The notes beneath the pieces were generated by a model. The model saw only the letters and a list, made by a program, of their open reading frames with translations. It was not told where the DNA came from and searched no databases. From positions 1 to 53,540 of the forward strand of contig QAMK01000023.1 of NCBI GenBank assembly GCA_003149915.1: a DNA stretch of 53,540 bases, in the 5' to 3' direction. The stretch comes from Bacillota bacterium. Its GTDB lineage: Bacteria; Bacillota_I; Bacilli_A; RF39; UBA660. A program made the translations under genes and the position numbers. Positions 24,348 to 33,329 of this stretch are shown here, piece by piece. The stretch's first letter is position 1. Every line of letters begins with the position of its first letter.

Positions 24348-26679
24348 CTTTCACGCGTCTCCTTTTTCCTTTGAACAGCTCTTTATAAATATCCTGATAC
24401 TGATCGACCAAAACAAACTTGGTATCTTTTCGTATCTCATCAGGAATCTCCTCTAAATCTTTCTCGTTCAAACGTGGAATAAAAATCTTTCTGACGCCAC
24501 CACGATGTGCTCCAATCGATTTTTCTTTCAATCCTCCAATTGGCAAAACTTTTCCTTGTAACGTCATCTCTCCTGTCATCGCAACACTAGGACTTACCTT
24601 CGTCTTTGTAAACAAAGAAAGTAAGGCTGTCGTTAACGTGACACCTGCAGAAGGTCCATCTTTTGGGACAGCCCCTTCTGGAACGTGAATATGAATTGAA
24701 CTCGTTTCAAATACTTCTGGATCAATGTGGAATTCTTCGGCATGCGCTTTGATGTAAGACAACGATATCATAGCAGATTCTTTCATGACTTCCCCTAGTT
24801 TTCCAGTTAAAATCAGTTCCCCTTTTCCTTTGAACGAAGTTGCTTCAATCGGTAATAAGTCGCCACCAAAAGACGTATAAGCAAGTCCGTTTACGACACC
24901 GATTCGACCAGTATTCATATCGGAATCATTATATAGATACTTCACTTTTCCTAAGTAAGTTTCGATATCGTCTTCCTCTACGACACGAGCTTCCGTTTTC
25001 TTGTTCAACAACCGGTCCATGACGATTTTTCGTAAAATGCTAGCAATCACTCTCTCTAAATCACGAACTCCTGCCTCTTTGGTATAATTTCTCACTATCT
25101 TTAAAAGTGCTGCATCTGTAAATGTAACTTCTTCTTCACTGAGACCATGTTCTTTTAACTCTTTCGAAATTAAATGTGTCTTGGCAATGGCAACTTTCTC
25201 AAACTCCGTATAAGAAGATAACTCTACGACTTCTAACCGATCCTGAAGCTCGGTTGGAATCTGATCCAAATAGTTAGCAGTCGTAATGAACATTACTTTC
25301 GATAAATCGTACTCTTCATCTAAGTAATGGTCCATAAATTTATTGTTTTGCTCTGGATCTAAAACCTCTAACAAACTACTAGCTGGATCACCGTGATTAC
25401 TCTTAGACATCTTGTCGATTTCATCGATTAAGAAAACCGGATTCACCGTACCTGCCTTCTTCATTCCTTGAATGATAAGACCTGGTAATGCTCCAACATA
25501 AGTCCTACGATGTCCGACAATTTCTGCTTCATCGTTTACACCACCGACACTGATTTTGGTAAATGTCCGTCCTAAACTTTTAGCAATTGCCATCGCAAGA
25601 GACGTTTTACCGACACCAGGAGGCCCAACCAAACAAAGAATTGGACTTCTCAAATTGTTTGTATTCTGCTTGACTGCTAAATATTCCAAAATACGAGTTT
25701 TGACACTCTCTAAGGCATAATGAGACGCATCCAAACTCTTCTTGACTTCACTAATATCGGAAACATCTTTCGTCTCTTTCGTCCAAGGAATTGCCAAAAA
25801 CCAATCCAAATAACTTTTAATCATCGATAACTCTGGACTAGCAGAAGGTGTCTGTTCGTATTTACTGACCTCGCGTAACAAATTCTCACGAATTTTATCA
25901 CTACATCCCAATTTGTTAATTTTTTCCCGTAGATCATCGATTTCTTGATCTTTATCGTATCCTTCACCAAGTTCATCTTTAATTAATTTAATTTTTTCTT
26001 TTAAAATAAACTCTTTCTGATTCTTATCTAACTCGTGTGATAAACGACTTTCAATCTTTCGTTCCAATTCGCTAATTTGCATATCTTTGTCCATATCTTC
26101 TAAAAGCATCATGGCACGTGCAGTCGCGTCCATCTCGATTAAATAAGCATACTTACGATCCCGATCTAACGGCATTGCCATCGAAATCAAATCGGTAAGT
26201 TCAGATAAATCGTGAATCTCATTCAAAGAAGATATCAAACTGTTACTCATGTAAGAGACATCATCGATATATTGCGTAAGTGCATTCTTTAAACTTCTGA
26301 TGTATGCTTCTTCTTCCAAAGCAGAAACTTCTTTTTTAGAAGATACTTTTAAAACACACTCGATTAAGTCATCTTCTTTGGTATAAGATAATACTTCACC
26401 ACGATCCAATCCCATCAAAGCAACCCGAGTTTTTCCGTTTGGCATATCCATGTGCATTTTAACTTCTGCAATCACACCAATTTTTGGTAACTCAGATACG
26501 TCTGGATCCACTTCTAACTCGTCTTTTGGGACGACAACCAATATTTGATTTTTATAATACGCTTCACTAAGCGATAACAACTGTTTTTGAGGTAAGGTGT
26601 CAAATTCCATGCGTACTTCACTATGTGGAAATACAACAACATCACGGATGACAAGTACCGGCAAGTTTGTTTTTAACAT
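24316..26679 (-). CDS. lon: ATP-dependent protease Lon
   Basis: A full-length 787-residue LonA. The N-terminal LAN substrate-recognition domain comprises ~1-200, followed by a coiled region. The AAA+ module has Walker A GPPGVGKTSLAM and Walker B PVFLIDEIDKMSK. The C-terminal Ser-Lys protease domain has Ser in VPKDGPSAGVTLTTA and Lys in GGLKEKSIGAHRGGV. It degrades misfolded and regulatory proteins in the cytoplasm. Its own promoter is at 26711-26738. It lies downstream of tig as in Bacillus, though clpX and lonB are absent. Confidence 0.97.
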   Translation of the reverse strand: MLKTNLPVLVIRDVVVFPHSEVRMEFDTLPQKQLLSLSEAYYKNQILVVVPKDELEVDPDVSELPKIGVIAEVKMHMDMPNGKTRVALMGLDRGEVLSYTKEDDLIECVLKVSSKKEVSALEEEAYIRSLKNALTQYIDDVSYMSNSLISSLNEIHDLSELTDLISMAMPLDRDRKYAYLIEMDATARAMMLLEDMDKDMQISELERKIESRLSHELDKNQKEFILKEKIKLIKDELGEGYDKDQEIDDLREKINKLGCSDKIRENLLREVSKYEQTPSASPELSMIKSYLDWFLAIPWTKETKDVSDISEVKKSLDASHYALESVKTRILEYLAVKQNTNNLRSPILCLVGPPGVGKTSLAMAIAKSLGRTFTKISVGGVNDEAEIVGHRRTYVGALPGLIIQGMKKAGTVNPVFLIDEIDKMSKSNHGDPASSLLEVLDPEQNNKFMDHYLDEEYDLSKVMFITTANYLDQIPTELQDRLEVVELSSYTEFEKVAIAKTHLISKELKEHGLSEEEVTFTDAALLKIVRNYTKEAGVRDLERVIASILRKIVMDRLLNKKTEARVVEEDDIETYLGKVKYLYNDSDMNTGRIGVVNGLAYTSFGGDLLPIEATSFKGKGELILTGKLGEVMKESAMISLSYIKAHAEEFHIDPEVFETSSIHIHVPEGAVPKDGPSAGVTLTTALLSLFTKTKVSPSVAMTGEMTLQGKVLPIGGLKEKSIGAHRGGVRKIFIPRLNEKDLEEIPDEIRKDTKFVLVDQYQDIYKELFKGKRRRVKDEGTIQLLYN

Positions 26680-26710
26680 AAAAAGACTCCTCCTAAAATC
26701 ATCAAATCTT

Positions 26711-26738
26711 ATTATAACGGGATATTCTGAAAAAGCAA
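26711..26738 (-). promoter_or_regulatory. lon promoter
   Basis: Minus strand TTGCTT, 16 nt, TATAAT, then AGGAGGA 8 nt before the lon ATG. No CtsR or CIRCE operator was recognised. Confidence 0.65.
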
Positions 26739-26740
26739 AG

Positions 26741-26767
26741 AAAAAGATACATTTTTCAAAATGTACC
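26741..26767 (-). terminator. Terminator of the glycine-rich pilin-like gene
   Basis: GGTACATTTTGAAAAATGTATC hairpin (GGTACATTTT paired with AAAATGTATC, one G-U) followed by TTTTT on the minus strand. Confidence 0.75.
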
Positions 26768-26775
26768 TCGTCTAA

Positions 26776-27717
26776 TTATGACAATTTTGTGATGACGGCA
26801 TATCCGTTTCCACTATTGCCAATCATCGTTCCATCACCAGTATAATCAGGCATCGACTGATCCCCACTAATAATCTGAACATCAGTAACACCAGAAGCAG
26901 TATAACTAGAGCCACCGCCGCCTCCGGCATGACTTCTTGCAGAACCACCACCACCGTAGTAGCCGCCGCCTCCTCCGGCACCGCCGTAGCCACCAGAATA
27001 AAGACTCATATCTCCGCCTCTTCCGAACGTTCCACATCCAACTGTTGTGGAATTAGTACAGCCCGCTGCATACTGTGTTCCACCAGCACCACAAAAATCA
27101 TTATAATCGGCATTGTAAGTGTCGTATCCGTTTCCGCCAGTTGTGCCACCACCGACACCGCCGATACCTTCGACACCAGTGCCACCGCCACCACCAGCAA
27201 CGATTAAAATAGAAGATTGTTGGGTACGTAAAGTTTCTAAAGTACCAGTTGCAGTTGCAATATGTGTTGCTCCTCCACCACCGGCACCAGATTGACTTCC
27301 CTCTACTCCAGTAGATTCACCACCATTGCCACCGCCGTTATAACCACCGTTATAACTATTTCCAGCACTTCCTACGACAACATAAATTGTAGAGTTATAT
27401 GTCAAAGTAAGTTTAGCAGTTGCATATCCGCCATTTCCGGCCGTACCACCAAGACTTCCTCCAGAAGCACCCCATACTTCTAATTGATACGTTCCTGTCT
27501 CTGGAACTGTAAATGCCTCGGGTGTACCAGAATACGTAAACGTCCACCGACTTTTAGATGCTGCATTCAATTCATCTTTAATTGCATCGACAATCGTCGT
27601 ATTGTTCTTTCGAATTCCTGAATCGATTGCTAAAATTAAAATTAAAGTTAAAACTGCCAAAGACCCGACACTATAAATGATAATAGAAATCGCAAATCCT
27701 TTGTTGTTTAGTTTCAT
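26776..27717 (-). CDS. Pilin-like N-terminus plus glycine-rich domain surface protein
   Basis: A 313-residue protein. The N-terminus (MKLNNKGFAISIIIYSVGSL) looks like a type IV prepilin leader: basic residues, G-F, then a hydrophobic helix, but lacking the usual Glu at position +5. After ~75 residues a 'TYQLEVWGASGG' strand opens a long glycine-rich domain with NGG, GGGG and YGG runs, two Cys around FCGAG and YAAGC, and TTVGCGTFGRGG. Such Gly-rich domains occur in secreted proteins of anaerobic Firmicutes. It is inserted between tig and lon. Function is unknown; it may be a minor pilin or fibre subunit. Confidence 0.7.
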   Translation of the reverse strand: MKLNNKGFAISIIIYSVGSLAVLTLILILAIDSGIRKNNTTIVDAIKDELNAASKSRWTFTYSGTPEAFTVPETGTYQLEVWGASGGSLGGTAGNGGYATAKLTLTYNSTIYVVVGSAGNSYNGGYNGGGNGGESTGVEGSQSGAGGGGATHIATATGTLETLRTQQSSILIVAGGGGGTGVEGIGGVGGGTTGGNGYDTYNADYNDFCGAGGTQYAAGCTNSTTVGCGTFGRGGDMSLYSGGYGGAGGGGGYYGGGGSARSHAGGGGGSSYTASGVTDVQIISGDQSMPDYTGDGTMIGNSGNGYAVITKLS

Positions 27718-27756
27718 AGCTCCACCGCCTTATTCTAAACATAATTATAGCAAAAA

Positions 27757-27791
27757 AGAAAAAAAAAGAAAATGCAACTTATGCATTTTTC
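27757..27791 (-). terminator. Terminator of tig
   Basis: AAAATGCA, loop TAAGT, TGCATTTT, then CTTTTTTTTT on the minus strand. The hairpin includes the tig stop codon. Confidence 0.8.
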
Positions 27792-29092
27792 TCTTTTAAC
27801 AAATCAATTGTCTTACGAATTTGCATATCGTATTTAATCATTTCGATACCACCGAATGCTTTTAAGAAAGCATCTTTTTCCATTTGATACTTCTTAGCAA
27901 GGTCTTCAGCTTCAGCAGAAGCATCCTCATCGCTAATTTCAATATGTTCTAGTTCAGCAATATGCTCTAACATCAAACGATATAGAACGTGTTCTTTTGC
28001 TTCGCCTTCCATTTGATGACGAAGATCTCCTTCTGTCATCTTTGTAAATTGATAGTAAGTTTCGATGGAAATTCCTTGCATCTTAAGTTGTTCAGCGAAT
28101 CTTCCAACCATGTTATCTAACTCTTCACTGATCATTTCATCTGGAATATCGACTGTTACATTTTCAGCAACTGCTTTTAAGATATCATCGACATACTTGT
28201 TTTCTGCATCTTCCATCTTATGAGCTTCGATATTCTTCTTGATTTCTTCTTCTAAACTTTCCTTAGAGTCGACTCCTGGCATAGCCAAATCTTCAAAGAA
28301 ATCTTTATCTAATTTTCTCTTTTCTTTGGCTTTTACTTCGTGAACTTTAACTTTGAATGTTACTTCTTTTCCTTTTAAATCATCATGTGGATAATCTTCT
28401 GGGAACGTAACTTGAATATCTTTTTCTTCTTCGCTCTTCATTCCGATTAATTGTTCTTCAAATCCAGGAATAAATGTATTGCTTCCGATTTGTAAAGAGT
28501 AATTTTCTCCCTTTCCACCTTCGAATGCAACACCATCTTTAAATCCTTCAAAATCGATAACGGCAACATCACCATCTGCAACTGGACCATCTTTTACAAC
28601 CATTTCAGAATAACGATCTAATGTTGCATCAACTGCTTCTTGGATTTCTTTCTTCGTAACTTCCGTACTTTGTTTCTTAACTTTTAATCCGGTGTATTTA
28701 CTAATTTGCACTTCTGGTTTTGCAATCAAAGAGAATGTGAACGTTACACCATTTTCGTTAATTTCTTTCAAATCTACTTTTGGTTGTACGACAGGTTCAA
28801 CTTTAGATTGTTCCAATGCTTTTAAGAATGCATCTTGTAAAACAAGGTCAGCTGCGTCTAAAAATAAAGATTCTTTTCCAAATTTCTTTTCATAAATATC
28901 TCTTGGTACATGACCTTTACGGAAGCCATCGACTTTCACCTCTTTTTGTTTCTTTTCGAATGTCTTATCCAAAGCTTCTTGCCATTCTTCACCCTTAATT
29001 TCAATATCTACTAAAACAGGAGATGTCTTTTTCTTTTCAGCACCTGTTTCTTTTTTTGTTACCTTTTTCTTTGTTTCTTTCTTTTCTGCCAT
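27779..29092 (-). CDS. tig: Trigger factor (ribosome-associated chaperone, PPIase)
   Basis: A 437-residue trigger factor. It has a Lys-rich N-terminal extension (~20 residues), then the ribosome-binding signature DGFRKGHVPRDIYEKKFGKE. The FKBP-like PPIase domain spans ~165-260 (GDVAVIDFEGFKDG, IPGFEEQLIGMK). The helical C-terminal chaperone arm ends LLKEKNA. It binds nascent chains at the ribosome exit. It has a separate promoter (29116-29144) and terminator, so it is monocistronic. Confidence 0.96.
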   Translation of the reverse strand: MAEKKETKKKVTKKETGAEKKKTSPVLVDIEIKGEEWQEALDKTFEKKQKEVKVDGFRKGHVPRDIYEKKFGKESLFLDAADLVLQDAFLKALEQSKVEPVVQPKVDLKEINENGVTFTFSLIAKPEVQISKYTGLKVKKQSTEVTKKEIQEAVDATLDRYSEMVVKDGPVADGDVAVIDFEGFKDGVAFEGGKGENYSLQIGSNTFIPGFEEQLIGMKSEEEKDIQVTFPEDYPHDDLKGKEVTFKVKVHEVKAKEKRKLDKDFFEDLAMPGVDSKESLEEEIKKNIEAHKMEDAENKYVDDILKAVAENVTVDIPDEMISEELDNMVGRFAEQLKMQGISIETYYQFTKMTEGDLRHQMEGEAKEHVLYRLMLEHIAELEHIEISDEDASAEAEDLAKKYQMEKDAFLKAFGGIEMIKYDMQIRKTIDLLKEKNA

Positions 29093-29115
29093 AATAGCAC
29101 CTCCAACACTTTCTT

Positions 29116-29144
29116 ATTATATCTTAAATCCATTTAGAAAACAA
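29116..29144 (-). promoter_or_regulatory. tig promoter
   Basis: Minus strand TTGTTT, 17 nt, TATAAT. Confidence 0.7.
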
Positions 29145-29149
29145 GCAAA

Positions 29150-29172
29150 AGAAAAGATATGTTTCCATATCT
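29150..29172 (-). terminator. Terminator of greA
   Basis: AGATATG-GAAA-CATATCT hairpin (29155-29172) followed by TTTCTTTT on the minus strand. Confidence 0.8.
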
Positions 29173-29178
29173 GCTTCT

Positions 29179-29655
29179 TTATTTGATAGATGTAATTTTT
29201 ACTTGGTAAGATCCATTTGGACTTTCTACTGTAACGATGTCTCCTACCTTCTTGCTAATCAAAGCTTTGGCAATTGGAGATTCATTGGAAATTTTAAATG
29301 CAAATGGATCTGCTTCTTGACTTCCAACGATGGTATACTCGTCTTCTTCATCTTCGTCATCTAAATACTCGATAGCGACAGTAGACCCGATACCAACTTT
29401 ATCCTTAGAAGCTTCCTTGATGATTTCAGCATTTTCAAGCATTACTTCCACTTGTTTGATTCTACCTTCGATTTCTGCTTGTTCAGCACGTGCAGCATCG
29501 TAATCGGCATTTTCTGACAAATCTCCTAGTGCTCTCGCTTCCTTAATTGCATTTATGTTCGCTGGACGTTTGACATTGATCAAATCATCTAGTTCCTTCT
29601 TTAAATTTTCATAGCCTTGCTCAGTAAGATAAACCTTTTTTTTATCACTCATGAT
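29179..29655 (-). CDS. greA: Transcription elongation factor GreA
   Basis: 158 residues. It has an N-terminal coiled coil with the acidic tip (GDLSENADYDAARAEQ) and a C-terminal FKBP-like domain (ISNESPIAKALISKKVGDIV). It stimulates RNA polymerase transcript cleavage to rescue arrested complexes. An in-frame start at 29670 exists, but GGAGG lies 8 nt before the ATG at 29655, giving MSDKKKVYLTEQGYE. A near-consensus promoter lies upstream. Confidence 0.96.
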   Translation of the reverse strand: MMSDKKKVYLTEQGYENLKKELDDLINVKRPANINAIKEARALGDLSENADYDAARAEQAEIEGRIKQVEVMLENAEIIKEASKDKVGIGSTVAIEYLDDEDEEDEYTIVGSQEADPFAFKISNESPIAKALISKKVGDIVTVESPNGSYQVKITSIK

Positions 29656-29682
29656 GGGCCCCTCCTTCATAAATCTTTTAAC

Positions 29683-29711
29683 ATTATACTACAAAACAAT
29701 AAAAATGTCAA
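29683..29711 (-). promoter_or_regulatory. greA promoter, consensus sigma-A type
   Basis: Minus strand TTGACA, 17 nt, TATAAT: a full consensus match. Confidence 0.85.
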
Positions 29712-29766
29712 TCATTTTCTGTTGACACTGATAGAAATAGAATATGCCAATAACGAAAAAAGATGA

Positions 29767-30906
29767 CTATTTTCGTTTGTTATAACAAGCAATTAAATAA
29801 TCATCTGTCATACCACTTAAAAAGTCGATTACCATCCTTTTGGTAGAAGTACATTCTAAATACTTAGCATCTTTTCCACGTAAGAACGATGTATAAATTT
29901 CACTGCTTTCGTTTTTCGTTTCCAAATCGTTCAAGTACACCTTGTACAAATAGTTGAACTCAATTGTCAAAATCTCAATTTGTTCTTTGGTATTGGCCTT
30001 ATCATAAATATGTTGATAATTAAATTTTTTTAAGTCGACAATGGCCCGAAATACTTCTGGACTCATCGAGATGTAGGGTTTTCCCAAACTGTGATCGATG
30101 ATATCCAAAATAATCGTATTGACAATAGAAGAATTCGTATTACCTAAAACATCCGTAATCGATTGCGGAATTTCTTCTTTCTTTAAAATGCCTAAACGAA
30201 CGGCATCTTCGATATCGCGTCCTAAGTATCCAATCAAATCACTGATACGAACGACACATCCTTCCAACGTCATCGGACGCAACTTGGTAAGCATCGCCGG
30301 ATCCTTATAACACTGCTCATATTCTTTCAAAAACGACTCTTTCGTCTTTGCAACAGGTTCGTATTTCGATGAGACAAATTCACCGTTATGACAAAGAATG
30401 CCATCTAGTACTTGTAATGTCAGATTGTTCCCTTTTCCATTTCTTTCTAAATCCATATAGACACGAACACCTTGTACGTTATGAGCAAATACTTCTCCTA
30501 ACTCGCGCATCGATATTTCGTTTAAAATGTGTTCTCCTGTATGGCCGATTGGAGTATGTCCAATATCGTGTCCCAAAGCGATTGCTTCCGTTAAATCCTC
30601 ATTCAAATTGAGTGCCCGCGCAATCGTTCTAGCAATCTTGGAAACCAATTGCACATGAATCATTCGTTTGCTGATATGGTCGTTGGCCGCAAACGAAAAT
30701 ACCTGTGTCTTATCACTATATCGCGTATAAGATAGAGAATAGATAATACGGTCGATATCGTGATAAAACTGCGGTCTAATCTCCGTATCCGAAAACGATT
30801 CTTCTTGAAAACGAATGGCATCTTCGTTTTTCGTAGCATACAAACTTAAATACGATTCTTTATTTAAAAAGTTGGCGCGCACGTGCTTTAATTTTTTCGA
30901 ATCCAC
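29767..30906 (-). CDS. dgt: dGTPase-like HD triphosphohydrolase
   Basis: A 379-residue HD-domain protein of the deoxyguanosinetriphosphate triphosphohydrolase-like family. The metal-site motif is in EAIALGHDIGHTPIGHTGE, with the preceding His in HVQLVSKIARTIA and a later Asp in ISDLIGYLGRDI. The usual activity is dNTP hydrolysis to deoxynucleoside and triphosphate, but substrate range varies. The start is GTG at 30906, 8 nt after GAGG, and overlaps the upstream small gene by 47 nt. Confidence 0.88.
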   Translation of the reverse strand: MDSKKLKHVRANFLNKESYLSLYATKNEDAIRFQEESFSDTEIRPQFYHDIDRIIYSLSYTRYSDKTQVFSFAANDHISKRMIHVQLVSKIARTIARALNLNEDLTEAIALGHDIGHTPIGHTGEHILNEISMRELGEVFAHNVQGVRVYMDLERNGKGNNLTLQVLDGILCHNGEFVSSKYEPVAKTKESFLKEYEQCYKDPAMLTKLRPMTLEGCVVRISDLIGYLGRDIEDAVRLGILKKEEIPQSITDVLGNTNSSIVNTIILDIIDHSLGKPYISMSPEVFRAIVDLKKFNYQHIYDKANTKEQIEILTIEFNYLYKVYLNDLETKNESSEIYTSFLRGKDAKYLECTSTKRMVIDFLSGMTDDYLIACYNKRK

Positions 30907-31201
30907 GTAACTTCCCTCTTTCCTCTTGAATTTGTTGACATAATTTTTGAATTGCTTCTTTGTTTCCCTCTAAATACGCAATCGCTTGTTGTTCACTCAC
31001 TAAATGTTCTGAAGAAATATCCGCTTGTAAAATAAATTTCGTTCCTTCTTTTATGGGTTTAATTTGTTTTAAAGCAGGAACTAAACAATCTGTTGATAAT
31101 TCATAAAAATGTTGTTTTTTCTCTTTCACAATAATCGAATTGATGAGGGTCACCACATTTCCAGCATCTTTCCGATAATAACCAACTTGATACAAATTCA
31201 T
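30860..31201 (-). CDS. Unknown 113-residue protein between trhP2 and dgt
   Basis: Not recognised. It begins MNLYQVGYYRKDAGNVVTLI, has a mixed alpha/beta first part and a charged helical second part (EAIQKLCQQIQEERGKLRGF, then KIKARARQLFK), and lacks membrane segments. A strong AAGGAGG lies shortly before its ATG. Its 3' end overlaps dgt by 47 nt, and it follows trhP2 by 17 nt, so it belongs to the same operon. Confidence 0.65.
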   Translation of the reverse strand: MNLYQVGYYRKDAGNVVTLINSIIVKEKKQHFYELSTDCLVPALKQIKPIKEGTKFILQADISSEHLVSEQQAIAYLEGNKEAIQKLCQQIQEERGKLRGFEKIKARARQLFK

Positions 31202-31218
31202 ACTTCTCTACCTCCTTT

Positions 31219-32406
31219 TTATTCCTTTGAAACAGGAACTCGCATCATGGAACTTTCTAAAATCTCCTCCTCGATTGGTAAATATAAGATTTGTTCGGGA
31301 TGATTAGCAATTTCTACCGAATTTCCATCTTCATCCAAAATCTCTTTTATAGTATACGAAACTACGTTTCCATTGGGCATGATAAATTCCACAGAATCGG
31401 AAACTTTAAAGTAATTTCGTTGTGATATTTTCACTTGTTTTTTTTCTACGTCATACCCTAAGACATATGCTAGATAATCTTGATTAGAAGCCTCTTGTCT
31501 TCCCGTATAGTACTGATCACTCATATCCGCTTCATGAAAATAATAATGTGTACTCGTAGCTCGGTTTGCTACTCTAGATAACGTTTTCTCCATCTCTTCC
31601 ATCAAATCATCCGTCAAACGATTCTCATAGTAAGCATCGATCAACTTCCGGTAGCACCCGATTACCGTAGCAAGATAGTAAGGCGAACGCATTCTCCCTT
31701 CTACCTTTAGACTTTTTACGCCGGCTTTAATCAGTTCTTGAACGTGATGAGACATGTTTAAATCTTTGGTAGCCATCGTAAACTTTTGGTCGTGATGATC
31801 GATATCGAATGCAAAGCGACAAATTTGTGCACATCCGCCACGATTGGAATCACGGTTCGTCAAATAGTTGGATAACACACAACGTCCACTGTAGAACGTG
31901 CACATCGCTCCGTGAATGAACACTTCCAAATCAACTGGACATGAGGCATGAATTTCGGCAATTTCCGATACTGATAATTCACGCGCTAATACGACCCGTT
32001 TAACACCTTGATCAGCAAAGAACTGAACACTCTTTAAGTTCGTCGTCGATTCTTGTGTTGAAACGTGAACTTCCACCGATGGATAGTGCTCTACTAAATA
32101 GGATATGAGCATGACGTCACTTACGATAAACGCATCGATACCCGCGTCGACAACTTGGGCAATATAATCATAAACACCATCTAAATCTTCGTTATGAAAG
32201 ACGATGTTCAAAGTCAAATATACTTTTTTCCCTAACTTATGAGCAAATTCACAACCTTCTTTAATCTCATCGATTGAAAAGTTCGTTGCATTCGCCCGCA
32301 AACTGTACTCTTGTCCACCGATATAGACGGCATCGGCTCCGTACAACAATGTAATTTTTAAACGTTCCAAATCACCCGCTGGTGATAATAATTCTACTCT
32401 ATCCAT
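31219..32406 (-). CDS. trhP2: U32 peptidase-family tRNA uridine-34 hydroxylase subunit (YrrO/TrhP2-like)
   Basis: A 395-residue U32-family protein. It starts with MDRVELLSPAGDLERLKITL, includes the family signature EVFIHGAMCTFYSGRCVLSN and the Cys-rich RGGCAQICRFAF region typical of the Fe-S containing large subunit, and has a C-terminal beta domain. In B. subtilis YrrO with YrrN makes 5-hydroxyuridine at tRNA position 34, using prephenate as the hydroxyl source. The adjacent genes are the YrrN partner and the TrmR methylase, in the same order. Overlap with the upstream gene is 8 nt. Confidence 0.85.
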   Translation of the reverse strand: MDRVELLSPAGDLERLKITLLYGADAVYIGGQEYSLRANATNFSIDEIKEGCEFAHKLGKKVYLTLNIVFHNEDLDGVYDYIAQVVDAGIDAFIVSDVMLISYLVEHYPSVEVHVSTQESTTNLKSVQFFADQGVKRVVLARELSVSEIAEIHASCPVDLEVFIHGAMCTFYSGRCVLSNYLTNRDSNRGGCAQICRFAFDIDHHDQKFTMATKDLNMSHHVQELIKAGVKSLKVEGRMRSPYYLATVIGCYRKLIDAYYENRLTDDLMEEMEKTLSRVANRATSTHYYFHEADMSDQYYTGRQEASNQDYLAYVLGYDVEKKQVKISQRNYFKVSDSVEFIMPNGNVVSYTIKEILDEDGNSVEIANHPEQILYLPIEEEILESSMMRVPVSKE

Positions 32407-33289
32407 TTTTCTTCACCTTGTATATTGTCTTTTTATAAAAGAAACCTGTATAAGATCCAATCAGAGAATTCATTCGAGAAACAGCATTCTCTTTATCTTC
32501 TTTCCCAGCAATGATATTTTGAAACGTTTCGATAACTTCTCTCATCAAGGGTTCATCTCCATCTTCATAGACGAGTCCATAAGAAAAGTTTGCATCCTTA
32601 AGAGCAAATAACGGTTCGGTACCATTTAAGAAACGATGATAGAAAAATGTCGTTCCTGTAGAATCCTCCCTCAAAAGATACGGATCATGACCAACACTTT
32701 CCTGAATCTCATACGGTCTTTCTTCCTTTTCTTCTTGAATCGATGAAAAGTAATTCGATAACAACTTCCGTTTTGAATGTGCAATAATGGGATATCCAAA
32801 AATAGTTGCCATCAACTTCATATCGGTACGTTTTTTTATTTCTAACATCTCTTCTAGAGTAATTTCAGAAGAAAGAAGTGCGTAGGATACTCCCTCACGG
32901 AAGTAATAATTACATGTTTGATAATTTGTGACAAGATGAGTTTGATTCCAAACGATTGGTATCTTCAAATGAAGTTCTTGAGCCAATCTTAAAATTGCCA
33001 AATCGTAAAAGAAAATTCCGGCAATCGGTAACGAATCCAATTCCTTTAAAACAGATTCTACAACTGGCAGTTCGTGATTAAACAAGTTTTTATTAAACGA
33101 CAAAAAAATCTCTTCCTCTGGATACTTTTCACAAAGATTTCGAATTTCATCCACAGAAAGCGATGTTTTAAAATTCGTTGAAAAATCTCGAATGCCTACC
33201 AAAAACGAATGGACACCCAAGTCGCGAAAACGATTAAATTCTAAATTGTTTGGAACTACTAATAACTTCATATGAACACCCGAGTACAT
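32399..33289 (-). CDS. trhP1: U32 peptidase-family tRNA hydroxylation partner (YrrN/TrhP1-like)
   Basis: A 296-residue shorter member of the U32 family (KLLVVPNNLEFNRFRDLGVH, DIRV-type barrel strands, then IPIVWNQTHLVTNYQTCNYY). It lacks the Cys-rich signature of the large subunit, as expected for the YrrN-type partner. Its 3' end overlaps trhP2 by 8 nt, so the pair should be made together. GTG or ATG starts near 33289 are possible; the ATG at about 33271 (MKLLVVPNN) is the likelier biological start because GGGTGTTCAT precedes it. Confidence 0.78.
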   Translation of the reverse strand: MYSGVHMKLLVVPNNLEFNRFRDLGVHSFLVGIRDFSTNFKTSLSVDEIRNLCEKYPEEEIFLSFNKNLFNHELPVVESVLKELDSLPIAGIFFYDLAILRLAQELHLKIPIVWNQTHLVTNYQTCNYYFREGVSYALLSSEITLEEMLEIKKRTDMKLMATIFGYPIIAHSKRKLLSNYFSSIQEEKEERPYEIQESVGHDPYLLREDSTGTTFFYHRFLNGTEPLFALKDANFSYGLVYEDGDEPLMREVIETFQNIIAGKEDKENAVSRMNSLIGSYTGFFYKKTIYKVKKNG

Positions 33290-33329
33290 TATATCATAAT
33301 TTTTTTATTTGCAAAGAAAAAAGAAGAGG

